DNA from: Variovorax sp. PMC12
GTDB lineage: Bacteria; Pseudomonadota; Gammaproteobacteria; Burkholderiales; Burkholderiaceae_C
Direction: 5' to 3'
NCBI RefSeq assembly: GCF_003019815.1
Contig: NZ_CP027773.1
Coordinates: 2,305,001 to 2,369,000, forward strand
DNA length: 64,000 nucleotides
The notes under the pieces: generated by a model
Told to the model about the DNA's origin: nothing
The model's input: the letters and a program-made list of their open reading frames with translations, nothing else
The model's database searches: none
Shown here: positions 52,166-60,546 of the stretch, in pieces
Position numbering within the stretch: position 1 is the first letter of the stretch
How the letters are laid out: every line of letters begins with the position of its first letter
Translations under genes and position numbers: made by a program

Positions 52166-53478
52166 CACATGGTCTCCGTCATGCGCTGGACCCAGCTTCG
52201 GTACTGGTTGCGCATCGGCAGCTCATCGGTGCCGCCCGTGGTGATCTCGCCGCCCTTCAGCTCCGAAGGGTCGTAGTCGCGGTGCAGGCTCACCCACTCG
52301 TTGCCGCTCGCATGCAGCCCCGCCTGCATGCCGCGGTAGGCCTGCAGGTCGTCATGGCCCACCACCGAGAACGGCGAGTTGATGAGCCGGTTGTACATGG
52401 TGGTGCGCTGCAGCAGTTCGGGCGGCGCGCCCTTGAGGCGGAAGGTCCAGCTCTCGATCAGCGTCTTGTCTGCGGAGATCGGCTTCACCACGCGGATCGC
52501 CTGGATCGCGCCCTTGATCGTCAGGTTCGGGTAGTACACCGTGTTGTGCCGCGCCATGCCCAGGATCTGCGCCGTCTTCTCCTCGCCGTAGCGGGCCTTC
52601 ATGGCGTCGTCGTACGCGGGGATCGCCTTGTACTTGCTGTGGATGCTGAAGTGCACACCCGTGAAGCTGTGGCCGTTGTCGTAGGTGCGGATGCCCATGT
52701 CCTCGAAGAACTTGTAGTCGGACATGAAGGGCGCGAACTGCTCCACCGCCATGGGCTTGGGCTCGTCTTCCGGCTTGTCGGCCCACATGCGCTTGGCGGT
52801 GCCGGCCGAAGACTCGTGCGCCACCATGGGGTGCATGGTGTCGTTGAGGTTCTCGACGAACATCTTCCAGTTGCACTGGTGCATGAAGCGCAGGCAGCCG
52901 CCCGCTATTTCCAGTTCGCCTTCGGGCGAGCGGTCGGCCATGTTGTCGATGGAGCTCAGCGAGTCGCCGAAGTATTCGTCGAAGCCGGGGCCGGCGTCGT
53001 TGATCTTCACGAAGATGAACCCACGGTGGCTGCGCACATGCTTCACAGTGGTGAGACCCTTGCCCGATTCGCATTCGTGCAGCTGGGTGTTCTCGTAGCC
53101 GGTCTTCAGTGGAATCGCCAGCGGCGCGCCGTCCGTCTTGAAGGTCCAGGCGTGGTAAGGGCAGCGGAAGAACTTGCCGGTGTTGCCGCACGCGCCGTTC
53201 ACGAGCCGCGAACCCTTGTGGGCGCAGCGGTTCATCATCACGCGCACGCTGCCGTCGGAGTGCCGCACGATGATCAGCGGGCGGCCCGCGATCTCGTTGC
53301 TGATCCAGTCGCCGGGCTTGGGCAGTTGGCTTTCATGGCCGACGTAGTTCCAGGTGTTGGCGAAGAAGTGTTCCTGCTCCAGCTCGAACAGCTCCTGGCT
53401 GGTGTACAGGTCGCGGTGCACCCGGTCGTGCTGCACCAGCGCGCGAACGGCATCGGGGTTGTCTCGGTACGAGGTCAT
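52165..53478 (-). CDS. iadD: Rieske ring-hydroxylating oxygenase alpha subunit, IAA oxygenase (IadD-like)
   Basis: A 437-aa catalytic subunit with AGGAG before the ATG. Rieske ligands Cys85-His87 (NRCAHKG) and Cys106-His109 (FRCPYHAW); mononuclear iron Asp213, His216, His221 within ENLNDTMHPMVAHES, with Asp213 also at the electron-bridging position. It would dioxygenate the indole ring using electrons from the reductase encoded 20 nt upstream. Gene order reductase-alpha-beta-CoA ligase corresponds to iadC-D-E-F as I recall it for Variovorax. A close paralogue lies at 42340. Confidence 0.85.
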   Translation of the reverse strand: MTSYRDNPDAVRALVQHDRVHRDLYTSQELFELEQEHFFANTWNYVGHESQLPKPGDWISNEIAGRPLIIVRHSDGSVRVMMNRCAHKGSRLVNGACGNTGKFFRCPYHAWTFKTDGAPLAIPLKTGYENTQLHECESGKGLTTVKHVRSHRGFIFVKINDAGPGFDEYFGDSLSSIDNMADRSPEGELEIAGGCLRFMHQCNWKMFVENLNDTMHPMVAHESSAGTAKRMWADKPEDEPKPMAVEQFAPFMSDYKFFEDMGIRTYDNGHSFTGVHFSIHSKYKAIPAYDDAMKARYGEEKTAQILGMARHNTVYYPNLTIKGAIQAIRVVKPISADKTLIESWTFRLKGAPPELLQRTTMYNRLINSPFSVVGHDDLQAYRGMQAGLHASGNEWVSLHRDYDPSELKGGEITTGGTDELPMRNQYRSWVQRMTETM

Positions 53479-53498
53479 GGTTCTTCAGGCTCCTGGCT

Positions 53499-54491
53499 TC
53501 AGATGTCCAGCACCAGCCGCGCACCCTTGGCGCGCGAGATGCAGATCTGCATGACGTTGCCTTCCGCCTTCTCGCGGGCGGTGAGCACGTAGTCGCGGTG
53601 TTCGATCTCGCCTTCGAGCACGGGCACGGCGCACACGCCGCATTCGCCGCGCTTGCAGTCGAACATCGGGTCGCAGCCGTGCTCGATCAGGCAGTCGAGG
53701 ATGCTCTGGTTGGCCGGCACGGTGAAACGCTGGCCCGACTGGGCGAGCTCCACCTCGAAGGGCTGGTCGCCTTCTTCCGCGACCGGCTCGGTGAAAAGTT
53801 CGAAGTGCACGCGGTCGTGTTCCCAGCCGCGCGCCTGGGTGCGCTCGAGCACCGCGTCGAGCATGACCTTGGGGCCGCAGACGTAGAGGCGGTCGCCGGC
53901 GGGAACGCCGTCGAGCATTGCATCGATGCCGAGCGGCGCGCCGGCTTCCGCATCGGCGTGCACGTGCAGGTCGTCGCCCAGCAGCGCCTGAAGTTCAGGC
54001 AGGAAGGCCATCAGGTCGCGGCTGCGGCCGGCGTAGTGCATGCGCACGGCCGCACCTTCGGCGCGGCGGCGGGCGGCCATGGTGGCGAGCGGCGTCACGC
54101 CGATGCCCCCGGCTACCAGCACGGTGCCGCCGGGGCCGGTGTGCAGCGGGAAGTCGTTCTTGGGCGCCTCGATGGCGAGGGTGTCGCCCTCTTTCAGCTG
54201 CTCGTGCATGAAGCGCGAGCCGCCCCGGCCTTCGGCTTCCTTGCGCACGGCGATCACATATTCCGCCGGGGCATTGGTGGCGTTGCGCGCCGTATCGAAG
54301 TTGATGAGCGAATAGTGACGCCAGTCGGCCTTGCCGTCAGGCAGCGTCACCTGCACGCGGATGTGGGCACCGGCCGAGAAGCCGGGCAGCGCGCGGCCGT
54401 CTTCGGCGCGCAGGCGCAGCATGCGGATCAGCGGATTCAACGCACGCGCCTCGACGACGCGCAGTGAAAGGGTGGCTGAGGGTGCGGTCAT
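53499..54491 (-). CDS. iadC: Oxygenase reductase: flavin/NAD domains plus C-terminal 2Fe-2S ferredoxin (IadC-like)
   Basis: A 330-aa phthalate-dioxygenase-reductase-type flavoprotein. An N-terminal flavin-binding barrel has RHYSLIN, then an NAD-binding half with VLVAGGIGVTPLATM and YVCGPKVMLDAV. The C-terminal plant-type ferredoxin has DCKRGECGVCAVPVLEG and a terminal ICIS Cys. It transfers electrons from NAD(P)H to the Rieske oxygenase encoded next and probably also to the second oxygenase pair. The start codon at 54491 is near the IorB-like stop (13 nt). Confidence 0.88.
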   Translation of the reverse strand: MTAPSATLSLRVVEARALNPLIRMLRLRAEDGRALPGFSAGAHIRVQVTLPDGKADWRHYSLINFDTARNATNAPAEYVIAVRKEAEGRGGSRFMHEQLKEGDTLAIEAPKNDFPLHTGPGGTVLVAGGIGVTPLATMAARRRAEGAAVRMHYAGRSRDLMAFLPELQALLGDDLHVHADAEAGAPLGIDAMLDGVPAGDRLYVCGPKVMLDAVLERTQARGWEHDRVHFELFTEPVAEEGDQPFEVELAQSGQRFTVPANQSILDCLIEHGCDPMFDCKRGECGVCAVPVLEGEIEHRDYVLTAREKAEGNVMQICISRAKGARLVLDI

Positions 54492-54504
54492 CTTCGTTGT
54501 CTCT

Positions 54505-56028
54505 TCAGGCCAGTGCGTGCTGCGCCAGCGCGGCCTGCAGCTTGTGGCCGTGTTCGTCGGCCAGCGCCGCGTCGCGCAGTTCGCGCAGCGTGGCCGGCGC
54601 CAGCGCGGTGCCGGCGCGCTCCACGGCGCGCATCACGGTGTCGTAGTTGCGGATGCCGCGCTCGTGCGTGTCGCTGTAGCCCTTGACCAGGCGCTGGCAC
54701 TGGGCAAGCTCCACGGCCAGTTCGGGGTTGCGCTGCGCGGTCGCGGCGATGCGCTGCAGCCATTCCTCGATGCGTCGGTTTTCCTCGGCATAGCGCATGG
54801 TCGAGAGGCGCCAGCGCTTGCACGCCGCCACCATGCGCAGCATGAGATAGCCGCGCAGCGAGCTGGTCTGGATCACGCGGCCATGCTGCGTGAAGCGCTC
54901 GACGAGCTTCTTCGGCGTCGTCGAATTCATGAGCCAGCGGCCGATGCCACCGGGCAGCGTCTCGCAGATTTCCTGCAGGCGCGGGTGCATGTATTCGTTG
55001 ATGGCGAGCACCTGGCCGGGCTGGACGCGGGCCTCGCCGCGCACGCGCTCGAAGCGGGTGGCACGGGTCTTCAGCGCCGCGACGCGGGCGGTGTCTTCGT
55101 AGGACATCCAGAGCGCGAGGTGGCGCGCGGTTTCGCGCAGCAGGCGGTGCTCATCGTTGCCTGGCAGCGCGGCAACGGCTGCCATGCGGTCCAGGTACAG
55201 GCCGGCGTAGGCGGGGTCCTGGTAGTCGATGAGGCGGCGCACGCCTTCGAGCAGGAAGTCTTGCGCCTGCACCGGAAAGTCGCGTTGCACCCGCTCGACC
55301 AATGCCCGAACAGCCGGGTGGCGCGGCTGCGGCGCCGGTGCGGTGACCGGCGCTTCCTTCGCAGGCTCGCCGTCGTCACCGCCCTGTGCGCGAGCGAACG
55401 CCGCGCCAAAGGCCTTGAGGCTGGGCTTCACACCCACGCCGCCACGTTCGATGGTCGCCTCGAACTGCGCGCGGCTGAACGGCAGCACGCCCGAACCCGC
55501 AAGCGCGCCGAACAGCACCGCGCTGATCACGCTGCCCGAAGCCTCGGCCGCCTGCGCCATGTCGAAGCGGATGAAGCGCTTGGCGGCCTTGGCGGTGTGT
55601 GCCAGCAGCTGATCGCTGTTGACACGGCCATCGCCAAGTGCGCTCTTCTCGGCGATGGAGAACACGCGGTGCGTGGACGCGATCAGCGTGGTGCGGTCGC
55701 GCGTGACCAGGCCCCGCTGCACGGCGCGCCCTGCCTCCATGAGCTCCGACGCCAGCACCACGTCGACGTCGCCGGGCAGCGGCATCAGCGCAAGAATCGG
55801 CAAGCCGCCATCGGCCTCGGCCTGCGCCGTCGGGTACAGCTCCACGTAGTAGATGGTTGCGCCGGTGCGCTGGGCCACGCCCGGCACCGATGTGGTCTGG
55901 GCGACGTAGCCGTTGGCCTCGCCCATGTCGACGATCCAGTCGGCCAGCACGCCGCCGCCCTCCCCGCCCATGGCGAGGATCGCAATCTTGATAGGTTGTG
56001 CAGCGCTCATCATCGCGTCAGAAGGCAT
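54505..56028 (-). CDS. iorB: Indolepyruvate/2-oxoacid ferredoxin oxidoreductase, beta (gamma-domain) subunit
   Basis: A 507-aa subunit. Residues ~10-190 form the POR-gamma-like domain (IAILAMGGEGGGVLADWIVD, SVPGVAQRTGATIYYVE). The remainder is the long C-terminal extension seen in aerobic Burkholderiales IorB proteins. I place the start at 56028, overlapping the alpha stop by 11 nt; a start at 56013 is equally possible. Together with the alpha subunit it would oxidatively decarboxylate an aryl 2-oxoacid to its CoA thioester. In this cluster isatinate (2-aminophenylglyoxylate) is an attractive substrate. Confidence 0.85.
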   Translation of the reverse strand: MPSDAMMSAAQPIKIAILAMGGEGGGVLADWIVDMGEANGYVAQTTSVPGVAQRTGATIYYVELYPTAQAEADGGLPILALMPLPGDVDVVLASELMEAGRAVQRGLVTRDRTTLIASTHRVFSIAEKSALGDGRVNSDQLLAHTAKAAKRFIRFDMAQAAEASGSVISAVLFGALAGSGVLPFSRAQFEATIERGGVGVKPSLKAFGAAFARAQGGDDGEPAKEAPVTAPAPQPRHPAVRALVERVQRDFPVQAQDFLLEGVRRLIDYQDPAYAGLYLDRMAAVAALPGNDEHRLLRETARHLALWMSYEDTARVAALKTRATRFERVRGEARVQPGQVLAINEYMHPRLQEICETLPGGIGRWLMNSTTPKKLVERFTQHGRVIQTSSLRGYLMLRMVAACKRWRLSTMRYAEENRRIEEWLQRIAATAQRNPELAVELAQCQRLVKGYSDTHERGIRNYDTVMRAVERAGTALAPATLRELRDAALADEHGHKLQAALAQHALA

Positions 56029-58210
56029 AGGCTTCACGGCGACGCGCTTCGCCGCGCTGCAGCCAGCCGATGACGGCGGCACGCACGCGCTCGCGCAGCA
56101 TGTCCCAGCGGCTGGGGTTGCTCACGATCTGCGCCTTGTAGAACGACGGGCACAGCACCGCGGCATGCGAGACCTCTCCGCAAACGCCGCAGCCTACGCA
56201 GCTGTCGAGCACGGTCGCGACCGGGTCGGTGCGCAGGGGATCGGGGTTGGGCTTGATCGACAGCGACGGGCAGCCCGACAGGCGGATGCACGAGTGGTCG
56301 CCGGTGCAGGTGTCGGAGTCGACGCCGAACTTCTCGCGCACCATGCGCTTGCCGTCGGCGATGGCCTTGCGCACCAGCGGCTTCTCGCGGCGCTGCTTGT
56401 TGAGCATGCATTCCGACTGGGCGATCAGGACCTTGGGGCCCTTATTCGTCGTGGTGAGCGCTTCTTTCAGCGCATCGCGCATGCCCGCCACGTCGTAGGT
56501 GCGGCGCAGCGTCCTGACCCATTCGACGCCCACGCCGCGCACGGCACGCTCGATCTCGTGGCCGGTGCTGCGCGTCTTGTTGACGGCGTGCGACGACAGG
56601 ATGTCCTGCCCGCCCGTGGCCGAGGTGTAGTTGTTGTCGACGACGATGGTGAGGTTGTCGCTCTTGTTGAAGACCGCGTTGGCCACGCCGCTGGTGAGGC
56701 CGTTGTGCCAGAACCCGCCGTCGCCCATCATCGAGATCGCGCGCTTGCCGGCCGGCGCATTGAGCGCCGCCGCACCCGCACCCCCCAGGCCGTAGCCCAT
56801 GGTGGTGTTGCCGATGTTGAAGGGCGGCAGGATGGAGAACAGGTGGCAGCCGATGTCGGCGCTCACGTGGTGCGCGCCGAGTTCGCGCTCCACCAGCTTC
56901 ATCGCGCTGAAGATCGGACGTTCAGGGCAGCCGGTGCAGAAGCCCGGGGGGCGGGCATGCACCACCTCGCCGAGCGCGGTCGATGGCTGCACGGGCTCGG
57001 GTGCGGCATCGACACCGACCGCGGCCACTTCCTTCAGCGGAATCACCTTGCGTACCGGTGCGGGCACCGGCAGCGGCGCCAGGCGGCCGTAGCGTTCGCA
57101 GAAGCTGCGCGCGCCCTTGAGCAATTCGGCGGCGGTGTATTCGCCGGCCACCGGCAGCATGTCCTTGCCGTGCAGCGTGGTGTGAGAACCGGCCTGGCGC
57201 AGGATGGTCGCGAGGTTCTGCTCTACGAAGTTGGGCTGCCCCTCTTCCACGATCATCACCGCGCGCTTGCCCTTGCAGAAGCGGATCACCTCGCTCTCGA
57301 TGACGGGGTAGGCCACGTTCATCACGTAGAGCGGCACCTGCGTGTTGCCGTAGACGTCGGCCAGGCCCAGCCGCTCCAGCGCGCGCAGCAGCGTGTTGTA
57401 GCTGCCGCCCTGGACGATGATGCCGATGTCGTCGGCGTCTTCCGAGAAGAACTCGTTGAGCTTTCGCTCCTCGATGAAACGCACGGCGGCGGGCCAGCGG
57501 TCCTTCACCTTCTCCTGCTCGTGCACGAAGCTCGCTGGCGGCAGCACGATGCGGCCGACGTCGCGCTGCGGATTCTCGAGCGCGTCTTTCAGCGTGAACT
57601 TGGCGCGCTTGTTGTCGCCAGCCACGAAGTGCCCGTGCACATGGCAGGCACGGATGCGCAACTGGAGCATCACGGGCGTGTTGCTGGCCTCCGAGAGATC
57701 GAAGCCCTGCTTCACCGCATCGACGATGCTCGGCAGGTTGGGGCGCGGATCGAGCAGCCAGATCTGCGACTTCATCGCGAAGGCATGGCTGCGCTCCTGC
57801 ATGATCGACGAGCCTTCGCCGTAGTCCTCGCCCACGATGATGAGCGCACCGCCGGTCACGCCGCCCGAGGCGAGGTTGGCCAGCGCATCGGAGGCGACGT
57901 TGGTGCCGACAGTCGCCTTGAAGGTGACGGCGCCACGCAGCGGGTAGTTGACGGAGGCGGCCAGCGTGGCGGCTGCAGTGGCTTCGCTCGCGCTGTTCTC
58001 GAAGCGGATGCCGTGGTCGGCCAGGATGTCCTGCGCGTCGGCCAGCACGTCCATGAGATGAGAGATCGGCGCGCCCTGGTAGCCCGCCACATAGGAAACC
58101 CCGGATTCGAGCAGGGCCTTGGTGACGGCCAGAATGCCCTCTCCACGGAACACCTCTCCGCCAGAAAGCCGCAGCTTCTTGACTTCTTCGACGAACGAAC
58201 GCTCAGCCAT
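56018..58210 (-). CDS. iorA: Indolepyruvate/2-oxoacid ferredoxin oxidoreductase, alpha subunit
   Basis: A 730-aa TPP- and FeS-containing subunit, first gene of the 25-kb operon, with AAGGA before the ATG. N-terminal pyrimidine-binding domain (GYQGAPISHLMDVL, FKATVGTNVASDAL). The TPP-binding motif is GDGGFWHNGLTSG to VVDNNYTSATGG. A C-terminal ferredoxin-like region has CTGDHSCIRLSGCP and CVGCGVCGEVSHAAVLCP, the first cluster motif being altered from the usual CxxCxxC as in aerobic relatives. Normally converts indolepyruvate to indoleacetyl-CoA; here position and partners suggest an aryl-glyoxylate such as isatinate. Confidence 0.88.
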   Translation of the reverse strand: MAERSFVEEVKKLRLSGGEVFRGEGILAVTKALLESGVSYVAGYQGAPISHLMDVLADAQDILADHGIRFENSASEATAAATLAASVNYPLRGAVTFKATVGTNVASDALANLASGGVTGGALIIVGEDYGEGSSIMQERSHAFAMKSQIWLLDPRPNLPSIVDAVKQGFDLSEASNTPVMLQLRIRACHVHGHFVAGDNKRAKFTLKDALENPQRDVGRIVLPPASFVHEQEKVKDRWPAAVRFIEERKLNEFFSEDADDIGIIVQGGSYNTLLRALERLGLADVYGNTQVPLYVMNVAYPVIESEVIRFCKGKRAVMIVEEGQPNFVEQNLATILRQAGSHTTLHGKDMLPVAGEYTAAELLKGARSFCERYGRLAPLPVPAPVRKVIPLKEVAAVGVDAAPEPVQPSTALGEVVHARPPGFCTGCPERPIFSAMKLVERELGAHHVSADIGCHLFSILPPFNIGNTTMGYGLGGAGAAALNAPAGKRAISMMGDGGFWHNGLTSGVANAVFNKSDNLTIVVDNNYTSATGGQDILSSHAVNKTRSTGHEIERAVRGVGVEWVRTLRRTYDVAGMRDALKEALTTTNKGPKVLIAQSECMLNKQRREKPLVRKAIADGKRMVREKFGVDSDTCTGDHSCIRLSGCPSLSIKPNPDPLRTDPVATVLDSCVGCGVCGEVSHAAVLCPSFYKAQIVSNPSRWDMLRERVRAAVIGWLQRGEARRREAYAF

Positions 58211-58277
58211 GTGGGTCCTTGTTCTCTATCGTGGGAGGATGGGCATCAGTTGCCACATCACGCTTTCTATAATGTTG

Positions 58278-58305
58278 ACAAATGAATGTATCCACAATCA
58301 TGAAT
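58278..58305. promoter_or_regulatory. Divergent control region between iorA-like operon and MarR gene
   Basis: The 144-nt spacer (58211-58354) contains direct repeats ACAAATGAAT (58278-58287) and ACAATCATGAAT (58294-58305). On the minus strand TTGTGG (58297-58292), 17 bp and CATTAT give a weak promoter overlapping both repeats. On the plus strand a perfect TTGACA (58275-58280) faces the MarR gene without a good -10. A MarR dimer bound here could repress both directions. Confidence 0.5.
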
Positions 58306-58354
58306 TACCCTAGACATGCAAGCCGCGTGCCCGCGGCGACCGTGAGGTGCCTTC

Positions 58355-58834
58355 ATGGCTGAAGAACAACCCATCGAGTCCCACCGCTTCGTCGACGACT
58401 ACCTGCCCGCGCTGCTGGCGCAGGCCAGCCAGCTGATTTCGTCGGAGTTCCACGAGGTGGCGCGGCAGCAGGGCTTCTCCGTGTCCGAGTGGCGCGTGAT
58501 GGCGTCTCTTGCAGGCAGCGAGCCGGTCAGCATCGGCCAGCTCGCGCAGGTGACCGTCACCAAGCAGCCGACGGTGACGCGGCTGCTGGACCGCATGGAA
58601 TCGCGCGGACAGGTCGAGCGCCTGCCCCATGAAAGTGATCGCCGCATCACGCTGGTGCGCATCACGCGCAAGGGGCTGAAGGCGGTCGAGCACCTGATGG
58701 AACTGGCGCGCGAGCACGAGCGGCGCGTGCTGGAGCCCTTCGGCCTGCGCCGTGCCGAGGAACTCAAGCAGACGCTGCGGCAGATGATCGAGCTGCACGT
58801 GCACGTGCCCGTCGAAGGGCCAGAGGAAGACTGA
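58355..58834 (+). CDS. MarR-family repressor of the catabolic cluster
   Basis: A 159-aa winged-helix regulator divergent from the 25-kb operon, with GAGGTG upstream of the ATG. DNA-binding core VSIGQLAQVTVTKQPTVTRLLDRMESRGQVERLPHESDRRI, including the wing Asp-Arg-Arg. The N-terminal helix (YLPALLAQASQLISSEFHEVA) forms the dimer. Position and type fit the auxin-responsive MarR repressor reported for Variovorax iad loci, which is released by IAA. I have not matched it to a specific published protein, so no symbol is given. Confidence 0.92.
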   Translation: MAEEQPIESHRFVDDYLPALLAQASQLISSEFHEVARQQGFSVSEWRVMASLAGSEPVSIGQLAQVTVTKQPTVTRLLDRMESRGQVERLPHESDRRITLVRITRKGLKAVEHLMELAREHERRVLEPFGLRRAEELKQTLRQMIELHVHVPVEGPEED

Positions 58835-58861
58835 AGGATCGAGGCGCGCCTTTTCAGCGGC

Positions 58862-59746
58862 TCAGAGGCGCGTCACCAGAACGGCCCGTCCCCGGTGGCC
58901 TCGCTGCGCGATCCAGTCGAGCGCGAGGGCTGCGTCCGCCAGCGCGAACGGCTGCACGTCGAGATGCAGGCGGCCATCGGCAAGCCTTGCCAGCAGTTCG
59001 GGCGCGGCGGCGCGGCCCGCTGCTTCACGCCGGAACATGTTCAGGGGCAACAACGCAACATCACGTTGCAGGAAGTGAGCGATGTCCAGTTGCAGCGTCG
59101 GGCCGGCGGTGTAGCCGACCAGCACGGCGCGCCCGCCAGGTCGCACGCACGGCAGGACTTGGGCGAGGACATCGCCGCCCACGGTGTCGACCAGCAGATC
59201 AGCGCTGGCTCCAGGGGGCGGCTCGGCACCCGGCATCACGGCGGTGACCGTGCAGCCTGCCTCGCGCGCAAGCTGCACCACGAGCGACCCCACGGCGCCG
59301 CTTGCGCCCGTTACCAGCACCTGCTCTCCGGTTTGCAGCCTGGCGACGTCATTCAATGCTACCCAGGCCGAAGTCGTCGGCGAGAAGAACGCCGCGCCCA
59401 GCGTCATCGGCACTTGGTCCGGCAATGGCCCGAGCGCTTCGTCGGGCGCGTCGATGCATTCGCACCAGGTGCCGTCGAAGAGCGTGCCCAGGCCGCTGCC
59501 GCGCAGCCATACGCGCTGGCCGACCTGGTAGCACCCGCTTGCTACGACGATGCCCGCTGCCTCCACACCGGGCGTGTACGGCAAGGGCGGATGCCGCAGG
59601 AAGCTGCCACGCCATACGGTCCGGTCGATGTGGCCGACCGTGGCGGCCTCCATCTGCACGAGGGTGCGACCGGGCCTCGCGACAGGGTCGGCCACTTCTT
59701 CCAGCACCGGTGCTGCGTCGAAACCGTGGATGCGAACAGCCTTCAT
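58862..59746 (-). CDS. MDR-superfamily (quinone-reductase-like) oxidoreductase
   Basis: A 294-aa zinc-free medium-chain dehydrogenase/reductase. N-terminal PLPYTPGVEAAGIVVASG (GroES-like), cofactor motif VLVTGASGAVGSLVVQLAREAG, and no Cys/His zinc ligands. It is the last gene of the four-gene operon, overlapping the preceding stop by ATGA, and converges with the MarR gene. It probably reduces an enone or quinone intermediate using NADPH. Confidence 0.88.
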   Translation of the reverse strand: MKAVRIHGFDAAPVLEEVADPVARPGRTLVQMEAATVGHIDRTVWRGSFLRHPPLPYTPGVEAAGIVVASGCYQVGQRVWLRGSGLGTLFDGTWCECIDAPDEALGPLPDQVPMTLGAAFFSPTTSAWVALNDVARLQTGEQVLVTGASGAVGSLVVQLAREAGCTVTAVMPGAEPPPGASADLLVDTVGGDVLAQVLPCVRPGGRAVLVGYTAGPTLQLDIAHFLQRDVALLPLNMFRREAAGRAAAPELLARLADGRLHLDVQPFALADAALALDWIAQRGHRGRAVLVTRL

Positions 59747-60546
59747 GGCAGAGTAGAGAAAAATTCGAGCACCGTGCGCGCAAAGGCCTCGGGCATCTGG
59801 TCGGGCAGCGGCACCATGCCGCCTTCGATATCGACGATGCGGGCCTGCGGCAGATGGTGCTGCAATTCAGCCGCATGCGGCGCGGCAAAGGGATCGTGGG
59901 TGGCGCGCACGATCAGCGTGGGCTGCGCGATGCGGCCGATGCGGTCTTCCATGCGGTAAGAAGCCACGGCGCGGTGGCCTTCTTCGACACGATGGCCGAC
60001 CTTCAATGCATCGAGCACGAAGGCCTCGAGCAGATCGGGCCGCCCTGCCGGATAGAAACCCTGGCGCTTCTGCCACAGCGCGGCGAGATGGGTGCCGTCC
60101 TCGCTGGGAGCGACTTCGTCGATGGGCGGGCGTTGTGCGCGCGCACGCCGGAACGGCTCGTCGGTATAGGGCGTCGAAGACAGCACGAGGCTGCGAACAC
60201 GATCGGGGAACGCCGCGGCAAGCTCCACAGCCACGACCCCGCCCGTGTGATGGCCGACCACGTCGGGCTGCGCGATGCCCAGTTCATCGAGCAATTCGCA
60301 GGCGACGCGCGCCCATTGCTCGATGCTCGCGGGCACGCCGCCATCGGAGGAATCGCCGAAGCCTGCCGTGTCCATCGCAATGGCGAGCCGATGCGCGCCC
60401 ACCAGCGGCAGCACCGCGCGGTACTCGGCCCAGCTGCGCGGCGACTGGTGCAGCAACAGCACGGCGCGCGCATCGCGTTCTCCGCATGCCGCATAGTGCA
60501 CCTGCCCCACCGACAGGTCCGCGAAGGCGCGGCGGATGGCGGTCAT
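59743..60546 (-). CDS. Alpha/beta-hydrolase-fold protein lacking catalytic Ser and His
   Basis: A 267-aa alpha/beta fold with the family's HQSPRSWAEYRAVLPL oxyanion region. The nucleophile elbow is GHHTG: His100 stands where Ser is expected. The usual terminal catalytic His is Met244 (IEGGMVPLPDQ). An Asp is kept in ATHDPFAAP. Ordinary ester hydrolysis is therefore unlikely; cofactor-free lyase or oxygenase chemistry, or a non-enzymatic role, remain possible. Both ends overlap neighbours by ATGA. Confidence 0.85.
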   Translation of the reverse strand: MTAIRRAFADLSVGQVHYAACGERDARAVLLLHQSPRSWAEYRAVLPLVGAHRLAIAMDTAGFGDSSDGGVPASIEQWARVACELLDELGIAQPDVVGHHTGGVVAVELAAAFPDRVRSLVLSSTPYTDEPFRRARAQRPPIDEVAPSEDGTHLAALWQKRQGFYPAGRPDLLEAFVLDALKVGHRVEEGHRAVASYRMEDRIGRIAQPTLIVRATHDPFAAPHAAELQHHLPQARIVDIEGGMVPLPDQMPEAFARTVLEFFSTLP

